64,000 bases of DNA, from NCBI GenBank assembly GCA_022478985.1, contig JAKSZP010009194.1, positions 495,770 through 559,769 of the forward strand, in the 5' to 3' direction. The position numbers and the translations under genes were made by a program. Each line of letters starts with the position of its first letter. The first letter of the stretch is position 1. This document shows, piece after piece, positions 11,300 through 21,822 of the stretch. This DNA is from Massospora cicadina (Eukaryota > Entomophthoromycota > Entomophthoromycetes > Entomophthorales > Entomophthoraceae). Below the pieces are notes generated by a model. The model made no database searches, was not told the origin of the DNA, and saw nothing but the letters and a program-made list of their open reading frames with translations.

Positions 11300-12463
11300 C
11301 TCTAATACTCGGTGTTAGTGACGCTAAGCCCAAAGCCCCATCCGGTGCGGGGGAAAATTTCAACTCGCCCGCCGATCTTCCGAAAGACGCTATTCGGTCG
11401 GCGTACTTTCTAGTTTGGGTATTTAACCTAACCCTTTTTAGGTTTAAAGCTCGGTGGGGGGAGGTCATATCCATCAACCAAACCAACCAACTGGACTGCG
11501 AGGTAAGCTACAATAGGGTTCATTCCCACCGTTTCATCTAAGCGGTTGGTTACACCTCAACTACCCTTCTGGAATAAATTATATTTATCACCGTGCCTTA
11601 TTTTAACAGAGGGTCGCGGCGTTGGTCTCGAGGCTGGCCGATCGGAGCCGTACCGAGACGCAGCAGCTGGATGGGCTCATCGCCACCCTCGCCGCCCTCC
11701 CCCACCTCCTCGACCAGTTGAACAAAGCCCAAACTTATGCGGGTAAGCTCGGTGGAGGCGATTAAAGTCAGCATCGCTGCGGTTGAAGCTCGCGCCGCTC
11801 GGCGAGATGGTCGAGCACCTCGAACGCGAACTCGCCGCTTCGGAGTTGGAGGGTTGGGAGGCTTCCCAGCACGCCGCCCTCGCCAGGTTCAAGGCGGATG
11901 CCGAGTAACCCAAAGTTTTACGCCGCTCACCTGGCTAGCTCGGCCCACCGCGCGAGGGTGGACATGCTCGCCCGCACCCTGACCGACGCTCAGTTCCACC
12001 GCCACACCCAATCGGTGAGCTTCAGGGTCCAGGCCGGGCTGCTGACAGGTACAGTTAACCGAGGTGGTGAGCGTAGGCCTTTCTTCCCACGGTCACTTTA
12101 TTTTTAAACGTGTCATCTTAACCTTGGCTGCATTATTGGACGTTAGCTTAGGGTTATTAAAGCGCCGTGGATGTTTAGGGGCACCTTTAGGATACCAATT
12201 TGATCTCCCCTATAAAGTTTATGCTTTGGCCTTAACCCCCATCCCCAATTAGCCACTAACTAATCACCCCTGTAGACCCCACCCCGGATCAAATCTTCAC
12301 CCCGCCCTTGGAGGATTCCACCATAGGATTCGACGCCTTCTTCAACGACCCGACCCCCACCCCCCACCCAAGCTCCCCGCCCCATACCTCCAACCCACCC
12401 ATCCCATCAAAGCCCCAATCGGATACCATTTTAGTGGCCGAGGAAGAGGATTATCCCGGGTAG
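11300..12463 (+). pseudogene. Broken intron-containing coiled-coil protein gene
   Basis: Not a recognised family. A candidate upstream exon near 11310-11430 reads VSDAKPKAPSGAGENF and on. After an intron ending TTTTAACAG (11609), an exon from 11610 to 12048 encodes helical, charged sequence (RVAALVSRLADRSRTETQQL; MVEHLERELAASELEG; ARVDMLARTLTDAQFHRH) split over frames by two or three small indels. A 227-nt intron follows, with donor GTACAG at 12049, CTAAC at 12256-12260 and acceptor TGTAG at 12271-12275. The junction codon restores an open frame of 61 further codons, Pro-rich then acidic (VAEEEDYPG), stopping at 12461-12463. The splice signals and continued frame support a real spliced gene or gene capture, now dead from the exon frameshifts. 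No function is assigned. Confidence 0.5.
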
Positions 12464-13198
12464 AAGGTAGGCTCATCCCCCTGCTGAGGTATCATTTAAT
12501 ACCCGAATAAAGTGTCCCTAACCTATGGGATGGGTAAAATCTTAGGCTATCTCATAGCTTACCGTCCACCCCTTTGATTTATCAGGGGTCGCCCTCCTTA
12601 ACTTTATCCTACCCAGTGGGAGCTCAGTTAAACGCCTAAGAAATAACCCCATGAAATGGAAACTTAAAGCTACGCATCTTGGCTTACGACCCCGGTTGGG
12701 GTTGAGCCTCGATGGGGAGCCTAAACTTTTATACTTGGCATCTGTGCTGAATAGATCCTTTAAATATCATTGATAAAGTTTCAACATTAAATGATAAGGC
12801 ATGAGACTTATCCTAGAGTTGTCCCACCAAAAAACTTTCAAGGGGGATGGACCACCTATACCCATCATTGCAAGACTCCCAAGTAGATGAATCGGATACC
12901 AGGTTGAATGGAAATCATGCATTGACTTATAAGGGTAAACCAATCGATTTATCCAACTTATCACCGCAGCATGGATAAATTCAAACTGGAAAGAATTTCA
13001 CCAAAACTGATAGGCCAGCCCACTACCACCCGTTGGGGATCGAGTCCTAGCATCGGATTAAACATTGGATGGGTATCATAATCACCCCCTGGGTACCAAG
13101 CCAACCTTCAATTGAGGGGTTATCCCAGTTAACTAACCCCTTCCTAGATTAACCTAGTAGTTTAACCAGATGGCATTTTATCCCACTTTTAACCCTTT
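12464..13198 (+). other. Coding-like remnants, unassigned
   Basis: At 12780-12960 the plus strand reads with two in-frame stops as a protein-like stretch (MDHLYPSLQDSQVDESD, then GNHALTYKGKPIDLSNLS). This looks like decayed coding sequence. No family was recognised and no boundaries are visible. Confidence 0.3.
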
Positions 13199-13895
13199 TG
13201 TCAGACAATTACAAGCCTGATTATGTAATAAGGGTGTATTGGTTAAAATTATGGGCAAAAATAGGGACAAAGTTGGCCAAACGACCCTGGCTGATTAGTG
13301 GTAACCCTTTGAATTGGGGCAATAAGTTTATTATAATATGTGGCCAAATACCACGAGTTTGGGGAGTTGAATTGCGCTGACTATGCGCAAAATCTGGGGA
13401 GCCCATTGGAGGCTCCTCCCCAGGCCACTTCTAATGCAGTAAAATTATACCGCGGAGACCAGCCCCTTTTATAGGGTCGGAGAGGGTCCAGCGAGGTGCA
13501 AATTTTTCCCACCCACCGATTGGGTAAAATATTAAAACCTTACCGCACACATTTATCCTATCCGGCCTCCATCAGCTGTCCTTTCCGAGCAAAGTGAGTC
13601 TCCCAAGCTCCGATAGGTTGAATCCCCATTTTCCATAATTTGGACTTTACTAGGCAATCCAAACTTTGAGCCTTGATATTCTGAATACCATGTATTGACT
13701 TATTAAGAGGGTTCATTTTCTTACCCCTGTGGCAATTAATAAAGTATATAAAAATACAGCTTTCTAGCATCTTAGTGTTTTATTATAAGTGGTGCAAACT
13801 AACCCACCAAGTAAGACTGTTGGGGCTTAGGTACAAAATGCACCCGCGAGCGTCCAAAAGGCCTAAAATCCAACCCCTTCCAACAATTTTCAAAA
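13199..13895 (+). repeat. H-type LTR, second copy (right end approximate)
   Basis: Starts TGTCAGACAATTACAAGCC and parallels 6072-6835 throughout, with more CpG kept (CCGCGGAGACCAGC versus CCACAGAGACCAGC). No integrase or purine tract precedes it, so it may be a solo LTR or the edge of an element lost by deletion. I could not identify matching target duplications. Confidence 0.5.
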
Positions 13896-14906
13896 AACCT
13901 GTTCTTTAACATAAATTTGGCAAAGCTTTGTTAGCTGACATCACCATCTTTTGTCATTATTTTGGCCCTTGTCCATAACACAAATAATTGATAACTTATA
14001 AAATAAGTCTATGTAAATCCCATCTTTTGGATACATCTATGCACGTTTAGATTTACACCGGCCCCCATTTTTGGATGCATATATGTATCAAATCGGTGTA
14101 AGGGTTAAACCCATCATAATCATATAGCTATCATGGTCGTTGTCCGTTGTAATTACAGAATTTGGTGTCTGTTATTTAAAGGGTGGATTGTTGAGGATAA
14201 ACGCTCCCTAAATTATAGAATTGTAATTTTTACCCCCATAAGTTTAATTTGTTATAATTGGTGAATTATCCAAGTATAACTATCCTATACTGAAGACAGA
14301 GTGTTGATTACTTTATAGCTTTTCAATAGGGGTTTAAAGGGGTTATGACCTTGTTTAAATAATGTAAGGTCCAGTAGTCAAGGACCCGTGGTTGTTCCAG
14401 TAAATAACTTACCCCGTGCACTCATGTGTGCCACTTTACAAGTGATGCTAACTACAGGGCCTAGTATGATGACTTTAAGCTACCACCGTCTGAGGATACC
14501 AGATCAGCCCAGTTAGAAAAGTTGACCCTCCATGATATTACTACTCAGCTTTAGGAAACAAATTGTCAGCCTTAAATCCTGTTGAATGGATTTTAAATGG
14601 ATTATCTGAACCTAAGGTTTGACCAACCCAACTGGGTAGATCAACAAAATTACTTGTTCATATTATGATGAAGGAACCCAGCAGTTAGGCTAAACCCCTG
14701 ACCTTGTTGATATTTGTCAAACAGCGCCACATCACTGTCAGGACGTAGGGGTTGGACCACCCATCCTTTATTAAAGTGGCCAGGAGACACAAAGTCCCTG
14801 GGGGATAGGTTTTAGGTTTACCCTTGCTTTACTGAAAAGTTTCTTCGCTAGAGGCATAGAGTTTGAGCTGATATGATAAATGGAAAAAGGGTGTAAAGTT
14901 TAACTG
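13896..14906. other. Unassigned; one short coding-like remnant
   Basis: Mostly AT-rich with no repeat partner found. Around 14470-14550 the plus strand reads FKLPPSEDTRSAQLEKLTLH before stops, possibly decayed coding sequence of an unknown element. Confidence 0.3.
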
Positions 14907-14911
14907 CTAAC

Positions 14912-15486
14912 GGTTATAATTTTGGTAATATAGGTAATATATGCCAAGAGGGTAGCCCAGTGTAAAAGTCCACCAAGCAATGGATGACGCTATGAAGATT
15001 GCCGGTCCCCAAGACAAACTTAATAGGATTATTAACTATGAAGTAATACCTCTAGTGATGGTACTTCTATTTATTATATTATATAATAGTGGATTCCTTC
15101 CGCTACACTTATTTCTACCTATTTTAAATCCCCCAGTTTCAATCTTCTCATCTCACTTATATATCAGCGACTTCAGTCAATACTGACCCTTTTGCATAGA
15201 GTATTTGGTTCCATGTATTCTCATCAGTTCTGGAAGGGTCTACTTTTCCTAAATTCACTACAATCTCAGTTCAAAGTGATCTATAATTATTAGTCATACA
15301 TCAACATCACCTTATCATCTTGATTTAGAGGCAATCCAATAGATATACATCTGATGCTTAATATTGTCCTATCACCTTATTTCAAGGCAATCTCATTTTT
15401 ATTATTATACTACTCAGTTAAGCCAACCTCACCCAATCCACCGTAGCTACTAGGGCTTATTGTCCAGCCCTATTAGAATCTCAACC
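14912..15486 (-). repeat. 3' LTR of element C2
   Basis: Pairs with 21041-21615. Shared stretches are TTATAA..GGTAATAT versus TTATAACTCAGCAATAT at one end, ATGAAGATTG, and GGCTTATTGTCCAGCCCTAT versus AGCTTATTGTCCAGTCATAT at the other. The terminal TG and CA are mutated on both sides. Confidence 0.75.
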
Positions 15487-18400
15487 TTACCCTACTTGAC
15501 TGGGCAATAAGCCTCTTATTGTTTATATGTTCAAAGGAACTTGCACTCAGTTAATGATTTGACCATTTGCGGGACCCTTGATAGTATAGTTGTTGACACC
15601 CACTTTATCAACTATTTCAAATGGACCAATCCATATGCTGGCAAATTTGTGCTTCCAACTGAAACCAAGCTAGTCCTGGAATTGAACCATATCCTCATCT
15701 TGGAACTGAGCTAGCCCACTATACCGTACCTGATTGGCAGTCTAATTATTTATCTTCTTGGCTAAGCTGAACAAGTACGCTTCAGTTTGCAGCTTGATCA
15801 GAACATTTGTTAGTTTGGTCAAGTAGCGTTGAAGATCCATTATGCTGGTATCTTCCATGCAGGCATAGAGCAGTGCTTGTAAAGCTGGGTGACATCCATA
15901 TAGTAGCTGGAACGAACTCTTCCCCTTTGCCAGGTGGTAGCTGATATTATAGGCAAAGGTGGTGGTGGAAAGGAGGGTACTCTAATCAGAGGGTCTATAT
16001 GATACCAGCTACTGGAGTATGTTTACCAGTGTCCCATTGACCCGTTCAACAATACCATTGGGTTCTGGGTGATATGAGGTCATTAGAACCCTGAGGATGG
16101 CCATCATTTTTTTGAGCTTGGGTAAAATGTGTGAAAAGAAGTTGGTCTTATTATCAGTAAGGATGAACTGAGGACAGCCATGTCACTGGATTATACATCC
16201 CATCACAAACTTACCCAGAATGACCACCCCATATTGTGTACTACCTAAGCCTCAACTCAATTAATCAAGTGGTCAATTGCCACCAGAATATACTTGGACC
16301 AGTTTGATCCAGTCAGCAGGGGCCCCACGACATCAATAAAAACCATGTGCCAAGCAAAATGCGGTTTTACTAACTGGTACAAAGTCTTTTGGTGGGATGT
16401 CTTCTTAACTTGGCACTGTTGGCAGCAGAAAATTGTTTTGAGAACGTCAAACTGCACGTTGTTAGTAGTACCGAGGTTTCAACAATTCCAGGGTTTATCA
16501 TACTCCATGTCCAACCGCTCAGTGTGCACTCATAATAATACTGGTCGGGTGGAAGGCCTTGGGATATTCACAGTAGTGTCCCCTATCTGCTTGTACAATT
16601 CACTGTTCTTATGGAATGTTTTGGCCCTTATTCCATCTAATACCTTGATGACTTGGGTCAGTTCATCATCATATTCCCCGCGGAGTATTTTGTCATCCAT
16701 TACATTGCTGAGATCTGCCATAATGGCAATGGTTGGCAATCTCAATAAGCAATCTTCATTTTGGTGTTTTGCTCTGGGTCAGTTAGGATTTAAAGTTGTA
16801 AGCCTGCAGCTTAAGAGCCCATTTGGCTTGACGCCCCTCAGGCTCTCTAAGATCCTGCAACCAGCATAATATTGCATGATAGGTTACAACTCTAAACTTA
16901 ACCCCATGCAAGTATACCCTAGATTGCTTATAGGCATAGATCACCTCTAAGCATTCCCACTAGTCACAGTGTAATTGCATTTGTAACAGCTCAAGCTATG
17001 ACTGCAATATACAACTGGGTGCTCCTCCCCTTCATCATCTTGTTGGGATAGCACCACCCCACAGTGGAAAGGGACGCATCCATCTGTACAATAAATTCCA
17101 TATCAAAATTCAGGTGGAGTAAGGGTGGTTAGCCGAGCGGGTAAAACTGCTTCCACCCCTAGTGCAGGTTTTGAGTTTGAAACCTGTACTGGCTAAAAAA
17201 ATTTACAGTGTGGTATATTTGTCCCAAGGTTGACCCAACTCGAATAATTTAGAAAATTCAGGTGGAGTAGCACCAGCGCATTGATTGTTGCTGTTTGAAG
17301 CGTATCAAAGGGTTATTGGCGTTCCAACTATTTAAACACAGCATCCTTTTTTACCAACTCAAATAGCAGGCCCCCAATATAGCTAAAGTTAGGGATGAAG
17401 CACTGGTAGTAACCCCACCATCCCCAGGAATACCTGTATGTTGTGCTTACTGTTTGGCTGAGACATTTTTTGGATAGCCTCCACCTTGCCAGTAGAGGTT
17501 TAAGCCCTTTCGCATCTACCACAAACCTAAGGTACTCCAGTTGGTCCTTAAAGAGGTGGCCTTTGCGGGGCTTAATCCTAATGTTGGCCTCAACAAGCCG
17601 GAAAAAGACCTCCTCTAGATGAGAAGATGCTCAGAGAAGGTTTGAGAGAAGATGTTGATATTGTAAAGGTACACAAGAATGAACAACAGCTTCCAGTTGC
17701 CAATGATAGTGTCCATCACATGTTGGAATGTAGCTGGGGCTTTAGAAAGCCCTTGAGGCATGTGGATTGATTAAAAAAGCCCCTTGGATGTGATAATGGC
17801 GCATTTTTCCTGTGTCTACTTTAGGCAACTCGATTTTCCAGTAACCCAATATCAAATCCATTTTTAAGAAATAGTGGGCTCCTCCCAACTGATCCAGGGC
17901 ATTGTTGATCTGTGGCAAGGGGCATGAGTACTTCTTGGTATACTGTTGAGCTTCCAGTAGTCTATCACCACCGGTTGGTACCATCCTTCTTTTTTACAAT
18001 CAGAATGGGTAAACCCCTAAGACTCTTTGACGGTTTAAACATCCCTTGCACCAGTAGCTTTTTGATATCCTCAGTAACTACTTCTTTAGCTGCCCTAGAT
18101 TAGCAGATTGGCTGAGACTTGATTTGAGGATGATCACCGGTGTCCAATAAATGGACCACCCCCAAGCACACTTTAAATAGTGATTGTTGACAGCAAAAAG
18201 TTCCATATATTTTCTGAAAGAAAGCTATCACCTGATCCTTCTGATCTTCTGATAACCCCATTAAATTTTTGCATGGCACCACTGCCATTATGCTGGGCTG
18301 CGGTTCAACAGTTAGACCAAATTCCTCCAGTGATCTGAAAATTGTGAGCCCAAGGGACCTCCTCAACAGGAGTCAAGTGTAGATACGCCACTATTTGATG

Positions 18401-18900
18401 GCGGCAGATCTGCAATGGTTCTTTTTGTGGGTTTGCTAGTAAAACCTTGATCTCCCCATGTCCTGGTAGTATAATGCCTGGAGCCACATGGGGCTCAAGA
18501 CTCAATTGCTGTTAGGACCCAATGACCTCCCCATAGATCCTGACTGTTACTTCCATCTCTAACTTGGCGCTTACTATTACTTGGTGTCTGGAGGGGATAA
18601 AATACAGACCTAGCAGCTCTAAGAGGTAGCCTTAGATATTCTATATCTGCTGAGGAAGGGCCTGGGTCTTCTTATTGAATTGATGGTAGCAAACTGTGAT
18701 TACTCCATCACTATAGGCAAGGTTGGCGTGTCCCATATACACCAGATCCTTCAGCACTCCGCTGGTGGTACAATAAATTGGGATCTGCTGCCCCAAAATT
18801 TTGAACGTCTCCTCCATCATGTCAACGACAGCACCAAAGTGTCGCATAAAAGCGGTTCCAAAAAACAGGCATAATTTTCTTTGGCAACACTATCACTGGG
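15487..18900 (-). pseudogene. Pol of element C2 (protease to integrase), disrupted
   Basis: Read on the minus strand. Protease to linker lies at 18900-18300 (LEPHVAPGIILPGHGEIKVL; DTGDHP). RT fragments lie at 17990-17330: LDQLGGAHYFLKMDLILGYW; the catalytic box reads YLYN in place of YLDD near 17665. An RNase H region around 17100-16750 is split by the SINE. Integrase has VIKVLDGIRAKTFHKN (16530-16745), a CCQQC zinc-binding pair and IDVVGPL..VAIDHL (16257-16457). Stops are frequent and no domain is intact. It aligns piece by piece with C1 and D. Confidence 0.8.
17122..17252 (+). mobile_element. tRNA-derived SINE with 17-bp target duplication
   Basis: A 131-bp insertion. Its head holds a perfect pol III A box (TAGCCGAGCGG) and, about 40 nt on, a B-box-like GAGTTTGAAACC, one base off the consensus; the extra arm between them suggests a Ser- or Leu-type tRNA ancestor. 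The tail (ACTGGCTAAAAAAATTTACA, then GTGGTATATTTGTCCCA) is shared with a second copy at 21694-21807. It is flanked by AAAATTCAGGTGGAGTA at 17105-17121 and 17253-17269, identical, as made by LINE-type target-primed reverse transcription. It sits in the RNase H region of C2, so it is younger than C2. Confidence 0.85.
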
Positions 18901-20980
18901 GCTACTATGGCAATTGACCTGAACCGCAAAGGTAGCGCACTGTATGCTCCCTCAGAGACCGTATTTCTGGTCCATTGGTCCCATATACCATTTGATCTTC
19001 CACATCAGGTTTTAATGTTAACTTTGCCACCAACTTGGTAGAAAATATGTTAACTGGAGCGCACGTATTGATTATAGTGTAGACTCAGGTTTTTGCTATA
19101 ACAATGGCACAGTATGTACATTATGAATAAAAATTTTGACTAATACATGGACATTTAAAGGATCATTTTTTCTAAGGAAGCTCACTATCCCTCACCAAAT
19201 TTGGGGTATTCTTTACTAATAGTGTCTACTAGTAGGGTGACATTTACTCCTTGCAGGGAAGGTGCATATGAAGTTTGGTCTGGCTGGTCAAGGGAAACTT
19301 GGTCAAACATTTGACAAGCGTATGGCTTTGGTTTCACCTGAAGCCCTTCTTCCACTGTAAACTTGGCTTGCGCTCATGCCAATACATTCACCCTTAACTG
19401 GCTGCTGATATAGAAAGGCGTCATCATACTGAGAGACTTCCACTGAAAATACATTGATAGGTTTAGGTAGAGCGTTTGGAGTTGGGATAGTGGAGGTGTT
19501 AAGTCCCATCTCTACTCCTCTCTGACTTTTCCCTAGTAGTACTGGTCCTGCTGTATGTAATGGACCTTAAAATTGGGGCGATTCCATGCAAGGTTCCCAG
19601 GGCAACTGCATATAAAACAATTTACCCTGTAGAGCCCTCATCCTTGATTATAGTAATATGGGCCATTCTGATAGTTAACTGTGGGTAGTCAGCGTAAACA
19701 GGCCTAACCCATAATTAAACTGCTGATGGTAAATCAGCTTAGGGAGAGGCGCATAGCTATAATAAGACTTTGGGTTACTAGGTGGACTCTGAACAGGACA
19801 GGATAATTTCCCTGAATAAGAAGTTCAGTGACGGCTGCTGTAGGTTTCCGCTCCATATTGGGCAGAGTAAAAGTAGTGGATAGACATCAAAATATGTGAA
19901 CAATTTTGAGCAGGGGTGCATCATCCTTTAAAAAGGGAGCCATGACGTTGTAAAGCTTGCGGTATGGCTTCACCACAGAGGTCATTGAAATTCACACATC
20001 AGCTTCAGCTAGAGTGCCTGCCCCATTAGCATGTGGGCTTCCATTGTGAAGTGGTCTGCAAACTCAGCAAGAGTCTCATTACAATGAAACCCTATAGTCA
20101 AAAATGTAGACTTCCGCTGTGACATCTTGGCGGTGCCTCTGAACAACTGCAGCATTATATCCTTCACCGCCTGATATGTAACTAAGCTGTTTGTAAGATA
20201 GCAAGTAACATAGTCGGCACATTCAGCATCCAATATGGATATCAGTAACTTAGCCTCATGCTGATCTGAGGCTCCTTCCACTGCAAATTCAAATCACTCT
20301 AAGAATTCATGAATGTTTCCATTGCAGTCAAGTGGAGGTAGCTTGTCAATGCAGACCTCATCTTCCCACTCATAACTGTGAGTCTTAGGAGTCTACTGGG
20401 GAATTGGTCAAGACTTAGAGCTGGAATCTTGGCAAGGAACTGGCTCAGAAGGGCCAGCGGCACATGGCTGGTCAGCTGCTCTAGGGGGTAGCATAGGTTT
20501 ACTTGGTGTGCAGGACTGCCATCACATAGGGTGTTCACTGGGTTGGGACATAGAAATCCCCAGAGCTGCCATCATGAGTTGAACAGCTCATGCTGCCTGC
20601 ATGCTCAGCGAAAAGCTCTAAAGCTGGATATCCATTCTCATATTTGTCATAAAATGACCCTTTCGAGGCGACCCATTGTCATTCCGCTTCCCAATGGGAG
20701 CAAGGTGGGTAAAAGGTAGGTTTCAACTTCCACTCCATGCATTGTAGCCATTCAGTAACGTCATCCAAAAAATTTGCAAGTTGCCTTTTTCTATTGTCCA
20801 AGTATCTGCAACTGACTAACTGCAATTTCAAGATGATTTTTTAACACTGTCATGCTCCTGAAGGGGCTCATCTTATTTTTTGAGCACTGTGTCCACAACA
20901 AGTTTAATTTCCACAGCTTCTGAAAGCACAGTGGATTGGGACGATTCCCCTTTAGTGCAGGCCTGATATGACATGGCTGG
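18900..20980 (-). pseudogene. Gag of element C2
   Basis: Capsid-like stretches on the minus strand at 20538-20009: ADYVTCYLTNSLVTYQAVKD and FLTIGFHCNETLAEFADHFT align with the D Gag (QVTCYLKNSTVAYQEVKE; FLTISFQKNESLIQFSELFT). A remnant zinc knuckle lies near 19620-19570 (CFIC then SCPG), with Asn in place of the zinc-binding His and its last Cys lost. Later fragments at 19509-19303 correspond to the gag-protease spacer. Confidence 0.75.
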
Positions 20981-21026
20981 CAACTAGAGAATATTTTAAT
21001 TTTTGTGGTTGTTCAATGGGCCTCCT

Positions 21027-21039
21027 GTAGTGAGCACCA
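21027..21039 (-). other. Primer-binding site of element C2
   Basis: On the minus strand reads TGGTGCTCACTAC one base after the 5' LTR end. The identical 13-mer is found in D (50272-50284) and F (52076-52088), and with one change in G (55079-55091). It begins with TGG, as expected for pairing to the CCA end of a tRNA. Confidence 0.75.
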
Positions 21040-21040
21040 C

Positions 21041-21615
21041 TGTTATAACTCAGCAATATTGTTGATATATGCCGTGGTAATTTGTGCAGGGTTCAGCTAC
21101 TGAGAAACGGATGAACAATATGAAGATTGTCATCCTCAAAACATATTAATAAACTTTGATAAAATATGGAGCACTTTCCCTGACTACACTTCTTTATTTA
21201 ATTTAATATTTACAGACAATACCCTCAGCTCCGCTCTCTTGTCTCTACCCTTTGTCCCCCTCTTTTTAATCTTCTCATCTTGCTTATATACCAACAACTT
21301 CAGTCATTATCATCCTTTTGCTTATACTATTCATTTCCGCCATATTCTCATTGGTTCCAAGAGAGTCTACTATTCTTTAAATTCATGATTGCCTTAGTTT
21401 GAGGCGATCTACCAATTTTTGTTGTACATCAACATCATATTATTGCCTGATTTGGAGGCGAACCACTAAATATTTGTTTAAAGCTCAGTATTGCCCTATC
21501 ATCTTATATCAAGGCACTCTCATCAATATTTATTATTCTGCTCAGTTTAGCCAATCTCACTCATCTTGCTGTAACTTCTTAGAGCTTATTGTCCAGTCAT
21601 ATCAGAATATCAACA
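21041..21615 (-). repeat. 5' LTR of element C2
   Basis: On the minus strand starts TGTTGATATTCTGATATGAC and ends GAGTTATAACA, right before the primer-binding site. Its homologous partner is 14912-15486. The U3 start shares TATGACTGGACAATAAGC with C1. Confidence 0.8.
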
Positions 21616-21693
21616 GTAACCAAGCTCTAAATTTCTGCCATATGTACTCATTAAAAGTTGCTATAATTATGCCTAAAAAACTTAGCTTTATAA

Positions 21694-21807
21694 GGATAGT
21701 TAGCCTGGTAAGGTGATTACTGCTTCCACTCTAGTACAGGTTTTGTTCAACTCATGTTTGAAACATGTACTGGCTATAAAAATATCATTGTGGTATATTT
21801 GTCCCAG
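21694..21807 (+). mobile_element. Second SINE copy
   Basis: Same family as 17122-17252: GATAGTTAGCCTGG, CTGCTTCCACTCTAGTACAG, TGTACTGGCTATAAAA and GTGGTATATTTGTCCCA follow the same order. It is flanked by AACTTAGCTTTATAA (21679-21693) and AACTTAGCTTCATAA (21808-21822), 14 of 15 identical. The A box is degraded (TAGCCTGGTAAGG), so it is older than the first copy. Confidence 0.8.
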
Positions 21808-21822
21808 AACTTAGCTTCATAA

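Larger units (their letters stand above)
14912..21615 (-). mobile_element. Ty3/Gypsy element C2 (family 1), both LTRs present
   Basis: Minus-strand relative of C1 and D. It has a 5' LTR at 21041-21615, a primer-binding site at 21027-21039, gag, pol and a 3' LTR at 14912-15486. The two LTRs are clearly homologous over about 575 bp but well diverged, so the insertion is old. The flanking pentamers are CTAAC (14907-14911) and GTAAC (21616-21620), four of five identical, consistent with a worn 5-bp target duplication. A SINE interrupts its RNase H region. Confidence 0.85.

Noticed and set aside
13199..13895. 5' LTR of one element paired with 6072-6835 as 3' LTR
   Set aside because: The left copy is preceded by integrase and purine tract, so it is itself a 3' LTR, and no pol lies between them in the needed order.
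17122..17252. Functional tRNA-Ser or tRNA-Leu gene
   Set aside because: No closed acceptor stem, B box off consensus, an attached tail and target duplications make it a SINE.
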